Source: CAZEAN01 sp964510225 (lineage in GTDB: Bacteria; Planctomycetota; Planctomycetia; Isosphaerales; Isosphaeraceae). From it: a stretch of DNA of 29,530 nt. The translations under genes and the position numbers were made by a program. The DNA is taken from the NCBI GenBank assembly GCA_964510225.1, contig CAZEAN010000074.1, forward strand, positions 1-29,530, read 5' to 3'. Below the pieces are notes generated by a model that did not search any database, was not told the origin of the DNA, and saw only the letters and a program-made list of their open reading frames with translations. Shown here piece after piece: positions 1 through 8,400 of this stretch (position 1 is its first letter; every line of letters begins with the position of its first letter).

Positions 1-329
1 TCCAGATCGAAATCCCCGACGCCGACGCCATGCTCGACGCTGAAGAACTCATCCAGCAAGCACTCAACCAAGCCGGTGTCCTCGCGACCACCGAAACCTT
101 GCAACGATGCGACACAGACGGATCACCCATCATCAAGGGGGCAAGACCTTCTGCCCACTCGACCGTGACGGATGAAATGAAAGGATCGTGGTGCTGAGAC
201 GGTATTGATCCTTCGTTGGTTGTCGTACACTTCGGGTCGCTGGGATCAATTCTGGAATCGTCTCCGTGGGGAAGGCTTCCCGTTGGCGGCTTGAAATGAA
301 GTGAGCCACATCGTTCCGAGGTCGCACCC
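1..329 (+). mobile_element. ISKra4-type element, internally deleted copy (left end outside window)
   Basis: The first 170 bases encode the N-terminal part of an ISKra4-family transposase on the plus strand and align with the second copy at 20454-21003 on the minus strand. The N-terminal part is joined directly to the C-terminal end of the transposase, which reads WDQYWNRLRGEGFPLAA and stops near 295, so the catalytic centre is missing. Compared with the second copy, this one has lost a further stretch of roughly 100 bases at about 140. Both edges of that loss lie in CAAGGGGG-like runs, which suggests a deletion between short repeats. The right terminus ends in TTCCGAGGTCGCACCC at 314-329. The left terminus lies outside the window. 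Confidence 0.75.
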
Positions 330-463
330 CTCGTGGGTCGTCAATTCCTATCGTCTCCTACTTTGCACCTGCTATCGTCTAAGGCGTGGCCCCGGTGTTC
401 ATCGCGACGTGATCCGCCAAGGGACCGAGAACCATCGATGCTCTCACCATACGGAGTCCGAAC

Positions 464-2584
464 GTGTCCCTCCGAAACTTCACTTTGCTACTCGTCATTG
501 TGTTCACCTCGACCTCGACCGCCTTCCCTCAGGATGACACGTCATTGCCCCCCCTCGCCCGCGTCATCCCAGAGAGGCTCGAGACTCACGGGGATGTGCG
601 GATTGACGACTACTATTGGCTCCGAGAACGGGAGAACCCCGACGTCATCGCGCACCTCGAGGCCGAGAACGCCTACACGGACATGATGCTTGCTCATACA
701 GAGCAGCTGCAGAAGTCGCTCTACGAGGAGATCGTCGCCAGGATCAAGCAGGACGATTCGACCGCACCCGTGTTCGACGACGGATATTACTATTATTCGA
801 AATATGAGCCGGGCCAGCAGTATCGGATCCTCGTTCGCAAGAAAGCCACCCTGGAGGAGGAGGAAGTGCTTCTCGACGAAAATAAGCTCGCTGAGGGGCA
901 CGCGTACTTCTCGCTCGGGCGGACCTCGGTGAGCCCGAACTCAAACCTCCTCGCCTTCGCCACCGATACCACTGGGCGACGCATTGCCACACTGCGCGTG
1001 AAGGATCTGACCACTGGAGAGATTCTTGAAGACATACTGCCGGAGGTCACGGGAAACGTCGCTTGGGCGAATGACAACACAACCATCTTCTATTCGAAAC
1101 AAGACCTTCAAACGCTCCGCTCCTACCAGATCTACCGCCATACTCTCGGCACCGATCCCGCCGAGGATACTCTTGTCTTCGAGGAGAAAGATGAGGAATT
1201 CTCCTGTTTCGTCTCGAAGACCAAGTCCGATCAATACATTCTGATTAACTCGAACCAAACCCTTAGCACCGAAGTCCGTGTCCTCGACGCGGATGATCCC
1301 AGTGGATCCTTCACCATCGTCCAGCCTCGGGAGCGGGACCTGGAATACTCGGTCGACCACCTCGGTGACCAGTTCTACATCCGGACTAACCTCGGAGCCG
1401 AGAACTTCCGGCTCATGAAGGCACTCGTAACCTCCCCAAGGAAGGAGCACTGGGAGGAAGTGGTGCCAGGCAGAGAGGACGTATTCTTGGAGGGATTGGA
1501 ACTCTTCGACTCTTTTCTCGTGACAGAGGAGCGGCGAAATGGACTTGTCCAGCTAGTTGTCCGCCCCTGGGACGACGGGGCTAAACCCTTTGAGGTCGAC
1601 TTCGGGGAGCCGACCTACCAGGCTCGGATCGGCCCAAACAACGAAATCGACTCCACAACACTCCGGTACGTCTACACCTCGTTGACCACTCCCCTGGCCT
1701 CAATCGATTACGATCTGGCCACACGGGAATCGACCGTTGTGAAGCAACAAGAAGTTCTTGGTGACTTTAACCCGGCCGATTACACGACTCATCGACTGCT
1801 CGCCGTCGCCAAGGACGGCACCGAGGTCCCTATTTCGATCGTCTATCGAGAGAGCGGTCCAGTGGACGGAGCCCGGCCCCTCCTACTTTACGGCTACGGC
1901 TCGTATGGCAACAGCCTGGACGCATCGTTCAACTCGGCACGCCTCTCCCTGCTCAACCGGGGCTTTGCATTCGCGATCGCCCACATCCGAGGTGGACAGG
2001 AGATGGGACGAACGTGGTACGAGGATGGCAAGTTACTCAACAAGATGAACACGTTCACCGACTTCATCGCCTGCGCCGAGCACCTCGTGGCCGAAGGCTA
2101 CACATCTCCGGACCGCCTCTTCGCCCAGGGTGGCAGCGCCGGTGGACTGCTGATGGGAACAGTAATCAACCTCCGACCCGACCTCTTCCACGGTGTCATC
2201 GCCGCCGTACCATTCGTTGACGTTGTCACCACAATGCTCGACCCGAGCATCCCGCTAACCACCTTCGAGTACGACGAGTGGGGAAACCCAAACGACCCGA
2301 CGTATTATGAGTACATGCTCTCGTATTCCCCGTACGATAACGTCAAGGCACTGAACTACCCGCACTTGCTGGTGACCACCTCGCTGGCCGATTCACAAGT
2401 CCAGTACTGGGAGCCGGCCAAGTGGGTCGCCAAGCTTCGAGCCAAAACGACCAGCGACAATCGACTGCTCTTGCGCACCTACATGGAGGGGAGTCACGGC
2501 GGTGTCTCCGGGCGCTATCGCCGCTACCGGGAAACCGCTTTCCAGTACGCCTTTCTTCTCGACCTCGCCGGGATCGATCAGTGA
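464..2584 (+). CDS. Secreted oligopeptidase B-like prolyl oligopeptidase (S9A)
   Basis: A 706-residue serine peptidase of family S9A. The GTG start at 464 is preceded by GGAG seven bases upstream, and the first 22 residues form a hydrophobic signal peptide, so export is likely. Residues about 30-420 are the beta-propeller part, beginning with the YYWLRERENPDV segment typical of the family. The C-terminal alpha/beta hydrolase domain carries the nucleophile in GGSAGGLLMG (S558), the acid in SLADSQVQYWEPAKWVAKLR (D643) and the histidine in GSHGG (H678). GGSAGG and the SQVQYWEPAKW block fit oligopeptidase B, which cleaves short peptides after basic residues, better than classical prolyl oligopeptidase. 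A signal peptide is unusual for the enterobacterial enzyme. It stands alone between the ISKra4-type end and a gene remnant. Confidence 0.92.
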   Translation: MSLRNFTLLLVIVFTSTSTAFPQDDTSLPPLARVIPERLETHGDVRIDDYYWLRERENPDVIAHLEAENAYTDMMLAHTEQLQKSLYEEIVARIKQDDSTAPVFDDGYYYYSKYEPGQQYRILVRKKATLEEEEVLLDENKLAEGHAYFSLGRTSVSPNSNLLAFATDTTGRRIATLRVKDLTTGEILEDILPEVTGNVAWANDNTTIFYSKQDLQTLRSYQIYRHTLGTDPAEDTLVFEEKDEEFSCFVSKTKSDQYILINSNQTLSTEVRVLDADDPSGSFTIVQPRERDLEYSVDHLGDQFYIRTNLGAENFRLMKALVTSPRKEHWEEVVPGREDVFLEGLELFDSFLVTEERRNGLVQLVVRPWDDGAKPFEVDFGEPTYQARIGPNNEIDSTTLRYVYTSLTTPLASIDYDLATRESTVVKQQEVLGDFNPADYTTHRLLAVAKDGTEVPISIVYRESGPVDGARPLLLYGYGSYGNSLDASFNSARLSLLNRGFAFAIAHIRGGQEMGRTWYEDGKLLNKMNTFTDFIACAEHLVAEGYTSPDRLFAQGGSAGGLLMGTVINLRPDLFHGVIAAVPFVDVVTTMLDPSIPLTTFEYDEWGNPNDPTYYEYMLSYSPYDNVKALNYPHLLVTTSLADSQVQYWEPAKWVAKLRAKTTSDNRLLLRTYMEGSHGGVSGRYRRYRETAFQYAFLLDLAGIDQ

Positions 2585-2724
2585 AGTTGGACCAAGTGAG
2601 GCCAGTATCCGAGACAGTACCTACGCAGCGTCCTCAGGCATTTTCAGTACCAACAAAACGGAGAAGTGGATTTCAGTCGTTTTCAACGATCGAAGTGCCA
2701 CTTCGTATCCACTCTGTTCCCTGA

Positions 2725-3114
2725 TGCAGATGCAATCCGAGGGTTCCGTCCCAGTCAACGCTGGTCGCTCCAACTGGCCTCCCCAACTTGGATGAGTACC
2801 CAGTTCGGATCAACGACACGAGATCGGGCGCACTCCTCATGGCTGCGATTGAGTTTGCGAGCCCTGAGAACAAGACCAGCCCTGACTACCCAGAGCACCG
2901 TCAGGCCTTTGCCACCAAGTGTGCCGGCCTGCTGCTGAACCAGGTTTCTGTGACGATTGCCGACCTCGTGACAACCAGTGAAGCGAACCTCTCGGAAGTG
3001 TTGCTGGAGCTTTTTGGTCAGACCACCCCCCCCTGGAGCGAGGGATATTCTCACCCGTATGCAACCACCTTCTGCAGAAGGAGGTCCGCTATTTCTCGGG
3101 CTTTGAGGACATAA
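2725..3114 (+). pseudogene. Remnant of a DUF4058-like gene
   Basis: The frame reading LDEYPVRINDTRSG, MAAIEFASPENK, HRQAFATKCAGLL and VTIADLVTTSEANL resembles a protein family widespread in planctomycetes (DUF4058-like, function unknown) whose members carry 'VAAIE.VSP.NK...HR.AF..K' and 'VDLVTTR..NL'. Only the middle to late part is present. No ATG or GTG start fits, the frame upstream closes with TGA near 2724, and the expected C-terminal section is replaced by unrelated sequence ending at 3114. Weaker matches in other frames just upstream suggest an older frameshift. The 270 bases from here to the desaturase gene hold no gene that I can see. The family assignment is from memory of the motif and is the weakest part. 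Confidence 0.5.
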
Positions 3115-3386
3115 ATACATCCCTTGACGCTCGGCGAGCCGTTGCCTCCGCTGTTACTTTGGGTGGCCGGGAATCTAGCTGGCCCGCTTGGGGTAGGACC
3201 CAGTTACGGAGAAACCTGATCGGATCCTGCGAATCGAGTAAACTCCGTTTAATACGACGGGAAACAAGAGGCTCTGCTGGCGAGTCAGAGGTCAAGCCGA
3301 AACTTGGAGCTTCTGGAGGGATTCTTCGCAATCTGGGTACTCCTTTGGGGTAAAATTGCATCAAGGAAGGGAAGGGAGGATGCGCG

Positions 3387-3953
3387 ATGATTGCCACGTT
3401 CCTTTCGATTCTGTTGCAAGCCTTGGGAGTCATTCTTGTTGTCGACTTCGTCTCTGGCCTAATGCATTGGCTTGAGGACTCCTATGAAAAAGAAGATTGG
3501 CCCGTGACGGGCTACGATGTGACTCGGCCCAATATCTTGCACCATCACGACCCGCGGGCATTTACACGGTGCCCAGTTTGGAAACGCAACCGAGTTACCG
3601 TCTCCCTCTCTCTCGTGATCTTTCTGATCGTCGCGGCACTCGATCGTCTGAGCTGGCATTGGTGGTTAACGCTAGCCTTGGGTGTGCTCAGCAATGAGAT
3701 CCACTGTTGGGCTCATCGGACGCCGCCCGAGAACGGGCCTATCATCAGCTGGCTGCAGCGGCATCGGATCATCCAAACCCCAGCGCAGCACGCTCGACTT
3801 CACACCGGCTCTAAGAATCGGAGTTACTGCGTGCTGACGAACTGGCTCAACCCACTCCTCGATCGCGTTCATCTGTTCGACCACCTCGAAGCCATGATCT
3901 TTCGGGTTTTCCACGTTTCGCGAGGCCCAGATCCGTCCATTTCGTCACACTGA
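3387..3953 (+). CDS. CarF/TMEM189-type membrane desaturase
   Basis: A 188-residue protein of the Kua/TMEM189/CarF lipid desaturase family (PF10520-type). Characterised members are di-iron enzymes that introduce the vinyl-ether double bond of plasmalogens. Visible signatures are DFVSGLMHWLEDSY (20-33), the triple histidine of ILHHHDPRAF (H52-H54), NEIHCWAHR (H106, H110) and QTPAQHARLHTG (H135, H139). Hydrophobic stretches at 5-20 and 72-100 are the membrane segments. The start follows GGGAGGA with good spacing. It converges on the enediyne cassette, separated by about 600 bases of degenerate sequence. Whether it acts on membrane ether lipids or on the polyene product cannot be told from sequence. 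Planctomycetes commonly carry such genes, so proximity may be coincidental. Confidence 0.88.
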   Translation: MIATFLSILLQALGVILVVDFVSGLMHWLEDSYEKEDWPVTGYDVTRPNILHHHDPRAFTRCPVWKRNRVTVSLSLVIFLIVAALDRLSWHWWLTLALGVLSNEIHCWAHRTPPENGPIISWLQRHRIIQTPAQHARLHTGSKNRSYCVLTNWLNPLLDRVHLFDHLEAMIFRVFHVSRGPDPSISSH

Positions 3954-4060
3954 ATCAAGTCTTCCAGCCAATAAGAAGGTCGCTCTGGCTCGCCTTCGAT
4001 TTCTGACTCGTACGCCGAGGATAACTTCTGTATTCGACTGTCGGGGACACACGATCGCCA

Positions 4061-4198
4061 ATGGGCCAGCTCATCGACCGCGTCGTCTGCCATCTCTGGG
4101 ACGACGAGGAGGCCGATTACGGGGCGAACCGAGCCGACGACCACATCTTCATTCAACTGAACGTGGTCGCGTGTTGGCTGAAGTCACGCGATCGCTGA
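4061..4198 (+). CDS. Small ORF, possible gene remnant
   Basis: An open frame of 45 codons from ATG 4061 to TGA 4198, beginning MGQLIDRVVCHLWDDEE and continuing DHIFIQLNVVACWL. Third codon positions are mostly G or C, as in the real genes here, so it reads like coding sequence. No ribosome binding site is convincing and I do not recognise the protein with certainty. It sits between the desaturase gene and the cassette, in a stretch that also contains an apparent integrase fragment, and may be a leftover of a larger gene. Confidence 0.25.
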   Translation: MGQLIDRVVCHLWDDEEADYGANRADDHIFIQLNVVACWLKSRDR

Positions 4199-4353
4199 GC
4201 GGGCCGGCTCTTCCGTGCGTGCCACTCGATCTCCTCGCACGTTTTCTCATCCTGTATGATCGGCGGTCCGGTGGTCTCCATCCACGCCCGCACTTCGTGC
4301 AGGATAACCTCTTTTATTCTCCATAAAGCCCACGCTACACTTGCATGCATTAA

Positions 4354-4575
4354 GAAAAGCATACCCACGAACTGCAAACACTCCGTTCAACCACCGTTTC
4401 ATGCACTGAAACACTCCCTCCACTCATCGTCGAGGCAGGTAAAGCCGCCGGTCATGCCTGGGACGACTTCTTCCACGGCACCATTGCTAACCTTTCAGTT
4501 ACCCACAATTCGGCGACCGAGTTCGAAGTCCAGTTGAATGTCAATAAGCCTCGATCAGTCCATGAAGGGCTCTAA
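4354..4575 (+). pseudogene. N-terminal fragment of a tyrosine recombinase (integrase), tentative
   Basis: An open frame without ATG or GTG runs from just after TAA 4351 to TAA 4575. Its middle reads PPLIVEAGKAAGHAWDDFF followed by HGTIAN, which resembles the start of the SAM-like DNA-binding domain of tyrosine recombinases (typically '...AWDDFF.G.I.NPHTR.AY'). Similarity stops at that point and the remaining 27 residues are unrelated. No catalytic domain follows, so this would be a dead end fragment. It overlaps the 3' end of the thioesterase gene by 21 bases on the opposite strand. If correct, it marks an old integration or rearrangement site at the downstream border of the enediyne cassette. 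The assignment rests on about 25 residues. Confidence 0.35.
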
Positions 4576-4983
4576 TGCTGATCGTAATAGACTTGGCAAA
4601 GGTTCTGCTTCCAATCGGTCTCCTACACGCCTCATACAGGCGATCTGTTGCTCGCCTCGAGCAACCATCACCTCTGCGCGCTCATTCCTCTTCAGGTAGT
4701 AATCGAAGACTAACGTAAGCCGATTCTGTGAAATGCTACCCAGTCTCATCCGGATAATCACCTCGTCGAACGGTGCGAGTTCGCTCAAGTATTCACAAGA
4801 GCAGCGAACTGTGGCCAGACTCAAACCACTGGTGAGTTCAGGGAGGATCTGAGGAGCGTGCTCTCTTAAAAACAACTCACGGCAACGACCTTGCCAACGG
4901 AGGTGGTTTATATAGTAGACGTTCCCGACCACATTGGTTTCTTCAAACGCGACGATGTGTCGGTATTCGTATGAGGTGCCCAT
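4555..4983 (-). CDS. Enediyne-type hotdog thioesterase (TEBC)
   Basis: A 142-residue single-domain hotdog thioesterase of the CalE7/DynE7/SgcE10 type, which releases the polyene chain from the enediyne polyketide synthase. The start was chosen at ATG 4983, where the family sequence begins (MGTSYEYRHIVAFEETNVVG) and GGAG stands about ten bases upstream. A longer frame to 5061 adds 26 Arg/Cys-rich residues with no family match. N17 and the arginines R33 and R35 in LRWQGRCRELFLR fall where the enediyne thioesterases have their conserved active-site Asn and Arg. The length matches the family. The coding sequence begins inside the 3' end of the preceding PPT reading frame, a 76-base overlap in a different frame, so the two are translationally close. 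It is the last gene of the cassette. Confidence 0.93.
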   Translation of the reverse strand: MGTSYEYRHIVAFEETNVVGNVYYINHLRWQGRCRELFLREHAPQILPELTSGLSLATVRCSCEYLSELAPFDEVIIRMRLGSISQNRLTLVFDYYLKRNERAEVMVARGEQQIACMRRVGDRLEAEPLPSLLRSALEPFMD

Positions 4984-5408
4984 GATGGCCCTTCTCCGAT
5001 GGCGATAACGAGCGCATGTGGCTCGCCTTGAACATTTGCGACATAGGTGGATACACTCCACTCCCCTGATCGGAGGACAAGCCAGCCGTCCTCATGGGCC
5101 TCGCCCATCACGATGGGAGAGTCGACTGTCACTCCACCTTTGACAAGGCTCTCCATCGTTGACCACACCCGAGTCGAAGCAGTGTTGATGTCCTCTTTCA
5201 ATTCATCTGAGATCAGTTGGGCAAGTCCAAATCGATGCCGACCCAGTAAGTCTCTCCAGTTATCAATTGAATTTTCAACAATCTGCTCGATGTCGCAACC
5301 GACCGGCCGAGTCCCTGAAGTGGCAAGTGTGAGATTGCCTGAGTGTGAGAGTGAAAGGTCGGAAACTCCAGGTACCTCGGGTTTCCCGTCTGGCCGCTTG
5401 TGGATCAC
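4908..5408 (-). CDS. 4'-phosphopantetheinyl transferase domain detached from PKSE by an in-frame TAG
   Basis: This frame holds the Sfp-like PPT domain that normally ends an enediyne PKS. Signatures are RPDGKPEV near the start, VGCDIEQI with the Mg-binding Asp/Glu pair, and the late block TRVWSTMESLVKGG, which in PKSEs reads 'TRVW.AMECL.K.G'. The frame is the same as that of pksE; only the TAG at 5451-5453 separates them, followed by 14 sense codons. The first possible start is GTG 5408, with no Shine-Dalgarno sequence visible ahead of it, and it would begin immediately before the conserved HKRPDGKPEV block. It may be made by stop readthrough, by reinitiation, or not at all. The last roughly 25 codons overlap the thioesterase start and carry no conserved motif. 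Its role would be to convert the PKSE carrier protein (S972) to the holo form. Confidence 0.8.
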   Translation of the reverse strand: MIHKRPDGKPEVPGVSDLSLSHSGNLTLATSGTRPVGCDIEQIVENSIDNWRDLLGRHRFGLAQLISDELKEDINTASTRVWSTMESLVKGGVTVDSPIVMGEAHEDGWLVLRSGEWSVSTYVANVQGEPHALVIAIGEGPSWAPHTNTDTSSRLKKPMWSGTSTI

Positions 5409-5450
5409 GTAATCTGGGCCGAGGAGTAACTCAGGAGCAGTTACACTCCG

Positions 5451-5453
5451 CTA
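5451..5453 (-). other. In-frame TAG stop between DH and PPT domains of PKSE
   Basis: On the minus strand the codons run CAA GCG AGT GTG ACC TAG CGG AGT, and the frame then stays open without another stop to 4908. Sequence on both sides matches parts of a single PKSE protein: LLGPYLQRYRQEL before the stop and HKRPDGKPEV after it. Removing this one codon would give a protein of about 1,958 residues, the usual size for the family. Confidence 0.95.
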
Positions 5454-8400
5454 GGTCACACTCGCTTGCGCATCTCGTGTGACGACGATTGACGTCGAGC
5501 TACCAGGGATCAGTTCTTGCCTATATCGTTGAAGATAAGGACCGAGCAACGGTACTGGCCACGGTCCTCGATAACCTGAACCCTGCATGGACCTCAACTG
5601 CAGGCCTTCCCACCGTTCTCGAACCTGCCCCATCTGATCATAAATTGCGAGATCGTAAACAAAGGTGCTTCCATCGGAGGATCTCTCAACGGCTTTGATC
5701 CACCCAGATGTCCACTTCGAAGTGAGGTCGAGCGAGATACGAGCTACACGTAGAGGGAGCAGAATTCTGTGGGGGATACAGGCTTGGATTGCATGAATCG
5801 CAGCGTCTCGGGTCGCAGGATCACCGAGCAAGAATTCCTTGGGTAGAAACTGACTAAACCAGGGGTCTGAATTGCCGTCGTTTATCTGAGCAAAGCATTC
5901 CGTAGCGGTCAGTTGTTTGTAGCTGGCGATGCGCCGGAACCTCCCACTCTGAAAGAGGACTGTACCGTAAAGATCGTTGACGGGGTCGAGAGAGATCGTG
6001 GATGAAGAACAGTAGGGATTCCCGCCCAGTGGCGCGTCGTCGGATCCGAGAAAATCACTCGAAGGGTCTACGAATCGGCATCGGGTTCGGAAGTGGTCAG
6101 CCCGGTAATTCGTTGTACTGCATCGAAGCGCAATGTCGACAGTATCGGACTCAGTTACCAAGGCAGCAAGTCGAATAGTAACACTCTCTTGCACAGGAAT
6201 CGAGACTGGGCGATCAAAGTGGACATCTTCGAAGATGAGCCTTCCAGGCCTTCCCAATAGTGCCGAGGCCGCCTGAGCCATCGCTTCAAGACCCACCACA
6301 GCGGGGAGTAGTCGCTCTTTCTCGAAGACATGGTCATTAAGGTAGGGGTCTGTATCGATCGTCAGATCCGAGTCTACAACAAGTTCGACTCCTGGATAAC
6401 AAACCTGAGTTTGCTCGAGGAACCTGAGGAATGGCAAGTCGGGATCGCCTAACCGAATTGTCGGAGGATCACCAAAGCGACCTGTGACGACAACTGCGCT
6501 TGATCGAGGAGGGTGTGTTATCAGATCAGTGAAGATCGAGGCTCCGGTCTCAGGGGGAATCGGCGTTATCCCCTCTCGGATCAGCGTGTCCAGACTACCC
6601 AAGCGCTCTCCCATTCCGACACCTGACCAAACAGACCACTCCAAGGAGAGACATGTGCAGGACGGATGCTCAAGTTGAAATGCCTCGGTTTGATGAGTAA
6701 GCCATTCATTCGCCAACGCGTAGTCGGCTTCGCCCCGCATCCCTACCCGAGCTATGATTGATCCAAATGTGACCAGTAGTCGCAATTGATCGTGATCAAC
6801 CGCCCCAAGGAGGTTGTTTAACCCGTCGACTTTGGGAGCGAGCGTCCTCTGGATTGAGGACATGTCGAGATCAGAGAGTCGTTTCGGGAAATTGGACCCA
6901 GCTCCATGGAGGAGTGCCGTAACTGGGCCGAATCTTGTTACGGCTCGGACGATTGCTGCCTGCACCGAGGAATGCTTAGTGACATCGGCTTGGATGTAGT
7001 TGACGCTGAGCCCGAACGCCTCCATACGTCTCAGATTTTCACTGAGTTCCCGGTCTGAATCCGCAGACGAACGGCCAAGGAGTGTGAGTCGGACGCCAGT
7101 CTCTCGAGCCAGAGCGAGAGAGCATTCCGCAGCAATGCCTTTGCCTCCACCACTCACGACCAAGTGATCATTGTGATTAATCGGTGGAATCATCGATTCT
7201 ACACTACCGGACCGTACAGGCTGGAGAATCGGTACTCGCCGCATCCCTTGTGAATCGTACACTGCCTCATTGTAGTGTCGTGTGGCTTGTACTTCAGACA
7301 AAAACCAATCCAATGCATGAGTTGATTTAATGGGGAGATCAACGACACAAGTTGAAACATCGGGTATCTCAAGGTGAAGTGAACGAGCAAAGGCCGCGCC
7401 ACAACCTCCCTCCTTCAGGAGTCCGAAGAATCTGGGACCCTCCAGCGAGAGAATCGACCGCGCTCCCTCCAAGAGCAGACTCAGAGATTCATTGTTATGT
7501 ACAGGTGGCAAGCACACGACGACACCATTAACGGTTTCTAAACGTCGGAGAGCATCCTGAAGCGGTATAGCCAATGGATGGTCACGAGGAGCGACCACGC
7601 GACACTCGCCAGGCGTGAAGTTTCTCGATACCGATGGCGGGGGACATGGATCCACTTTATGCGATACTTCAAACGCGCGGATCCAAGGACCGATTCCTGC
7701 TATTAAGTCCGCGCTGCCCTCCGCGGTTGTGGCGTTAGGATTAGCCGCCATCTCTCCAAGCGCGTCAACAACTTGGCGAATAGTCGCGTCAGCGAGTACT
7801 GTTGGGGCAACAGGAGGGGAAAGTCCGAGACGTCGAGTTGCCTCAATGACGAGTTGTCCGACAGAAATTGAGTTCAGATGGAGATCGCTGAGTAATCGAT
7901 GGTCATCTTGAACCACATGCTTTGGTAATTCAGCTCGTTCAGCTACAAGTGTCCTCACGAGTTCGGGAACCGATTCTTGTAACCCGTGATCAGTACCAGT
8001 GCTGGGTTTTCCGTTAGTACCGATTGTAGAAGCGGCGAGATCCGCTTCCGTGGGTGTACTGGAACTCGCGGGGGCTAACTCACAGGGGTTTACAAAGAAC
8101 GAAGGTCTTCGATCAAGAGCGATCGGACGCGTAAACCGGTCTCCGAACAAGGCATGATGATTCCAAGAAGATCCTAGAGCGAATGTCGCTCCGAGCGCTG
8201 TCAGTAGACCTCGAAGGGATGGGCCACTAGCATCGACAGAAATAGCAGTTCCCCCCATCGAGGAGACAAGCCCCGAGAGCACTTTCCCAGGACCAACTTC
8301 AATCCAGAGATCTACCTCGGATTCCGTGGATTGCCATGCTGGATAGAATTGGACCGGTGCTGTAATCTGTCGGCATAAGAGTTCCGGTAGACAAGTACTT

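Noticed and set aside
941..1450. Minus-strand frame of 169 codons
   Set aside because: Antisense of the peptidase propeller region; no ribosome binding site or motif.
3669..3914. Minus-strand frames within the desaturase gene
   Set aside because: Antisense shadows of a gene whose histidine motifs on the plus strand are clear.
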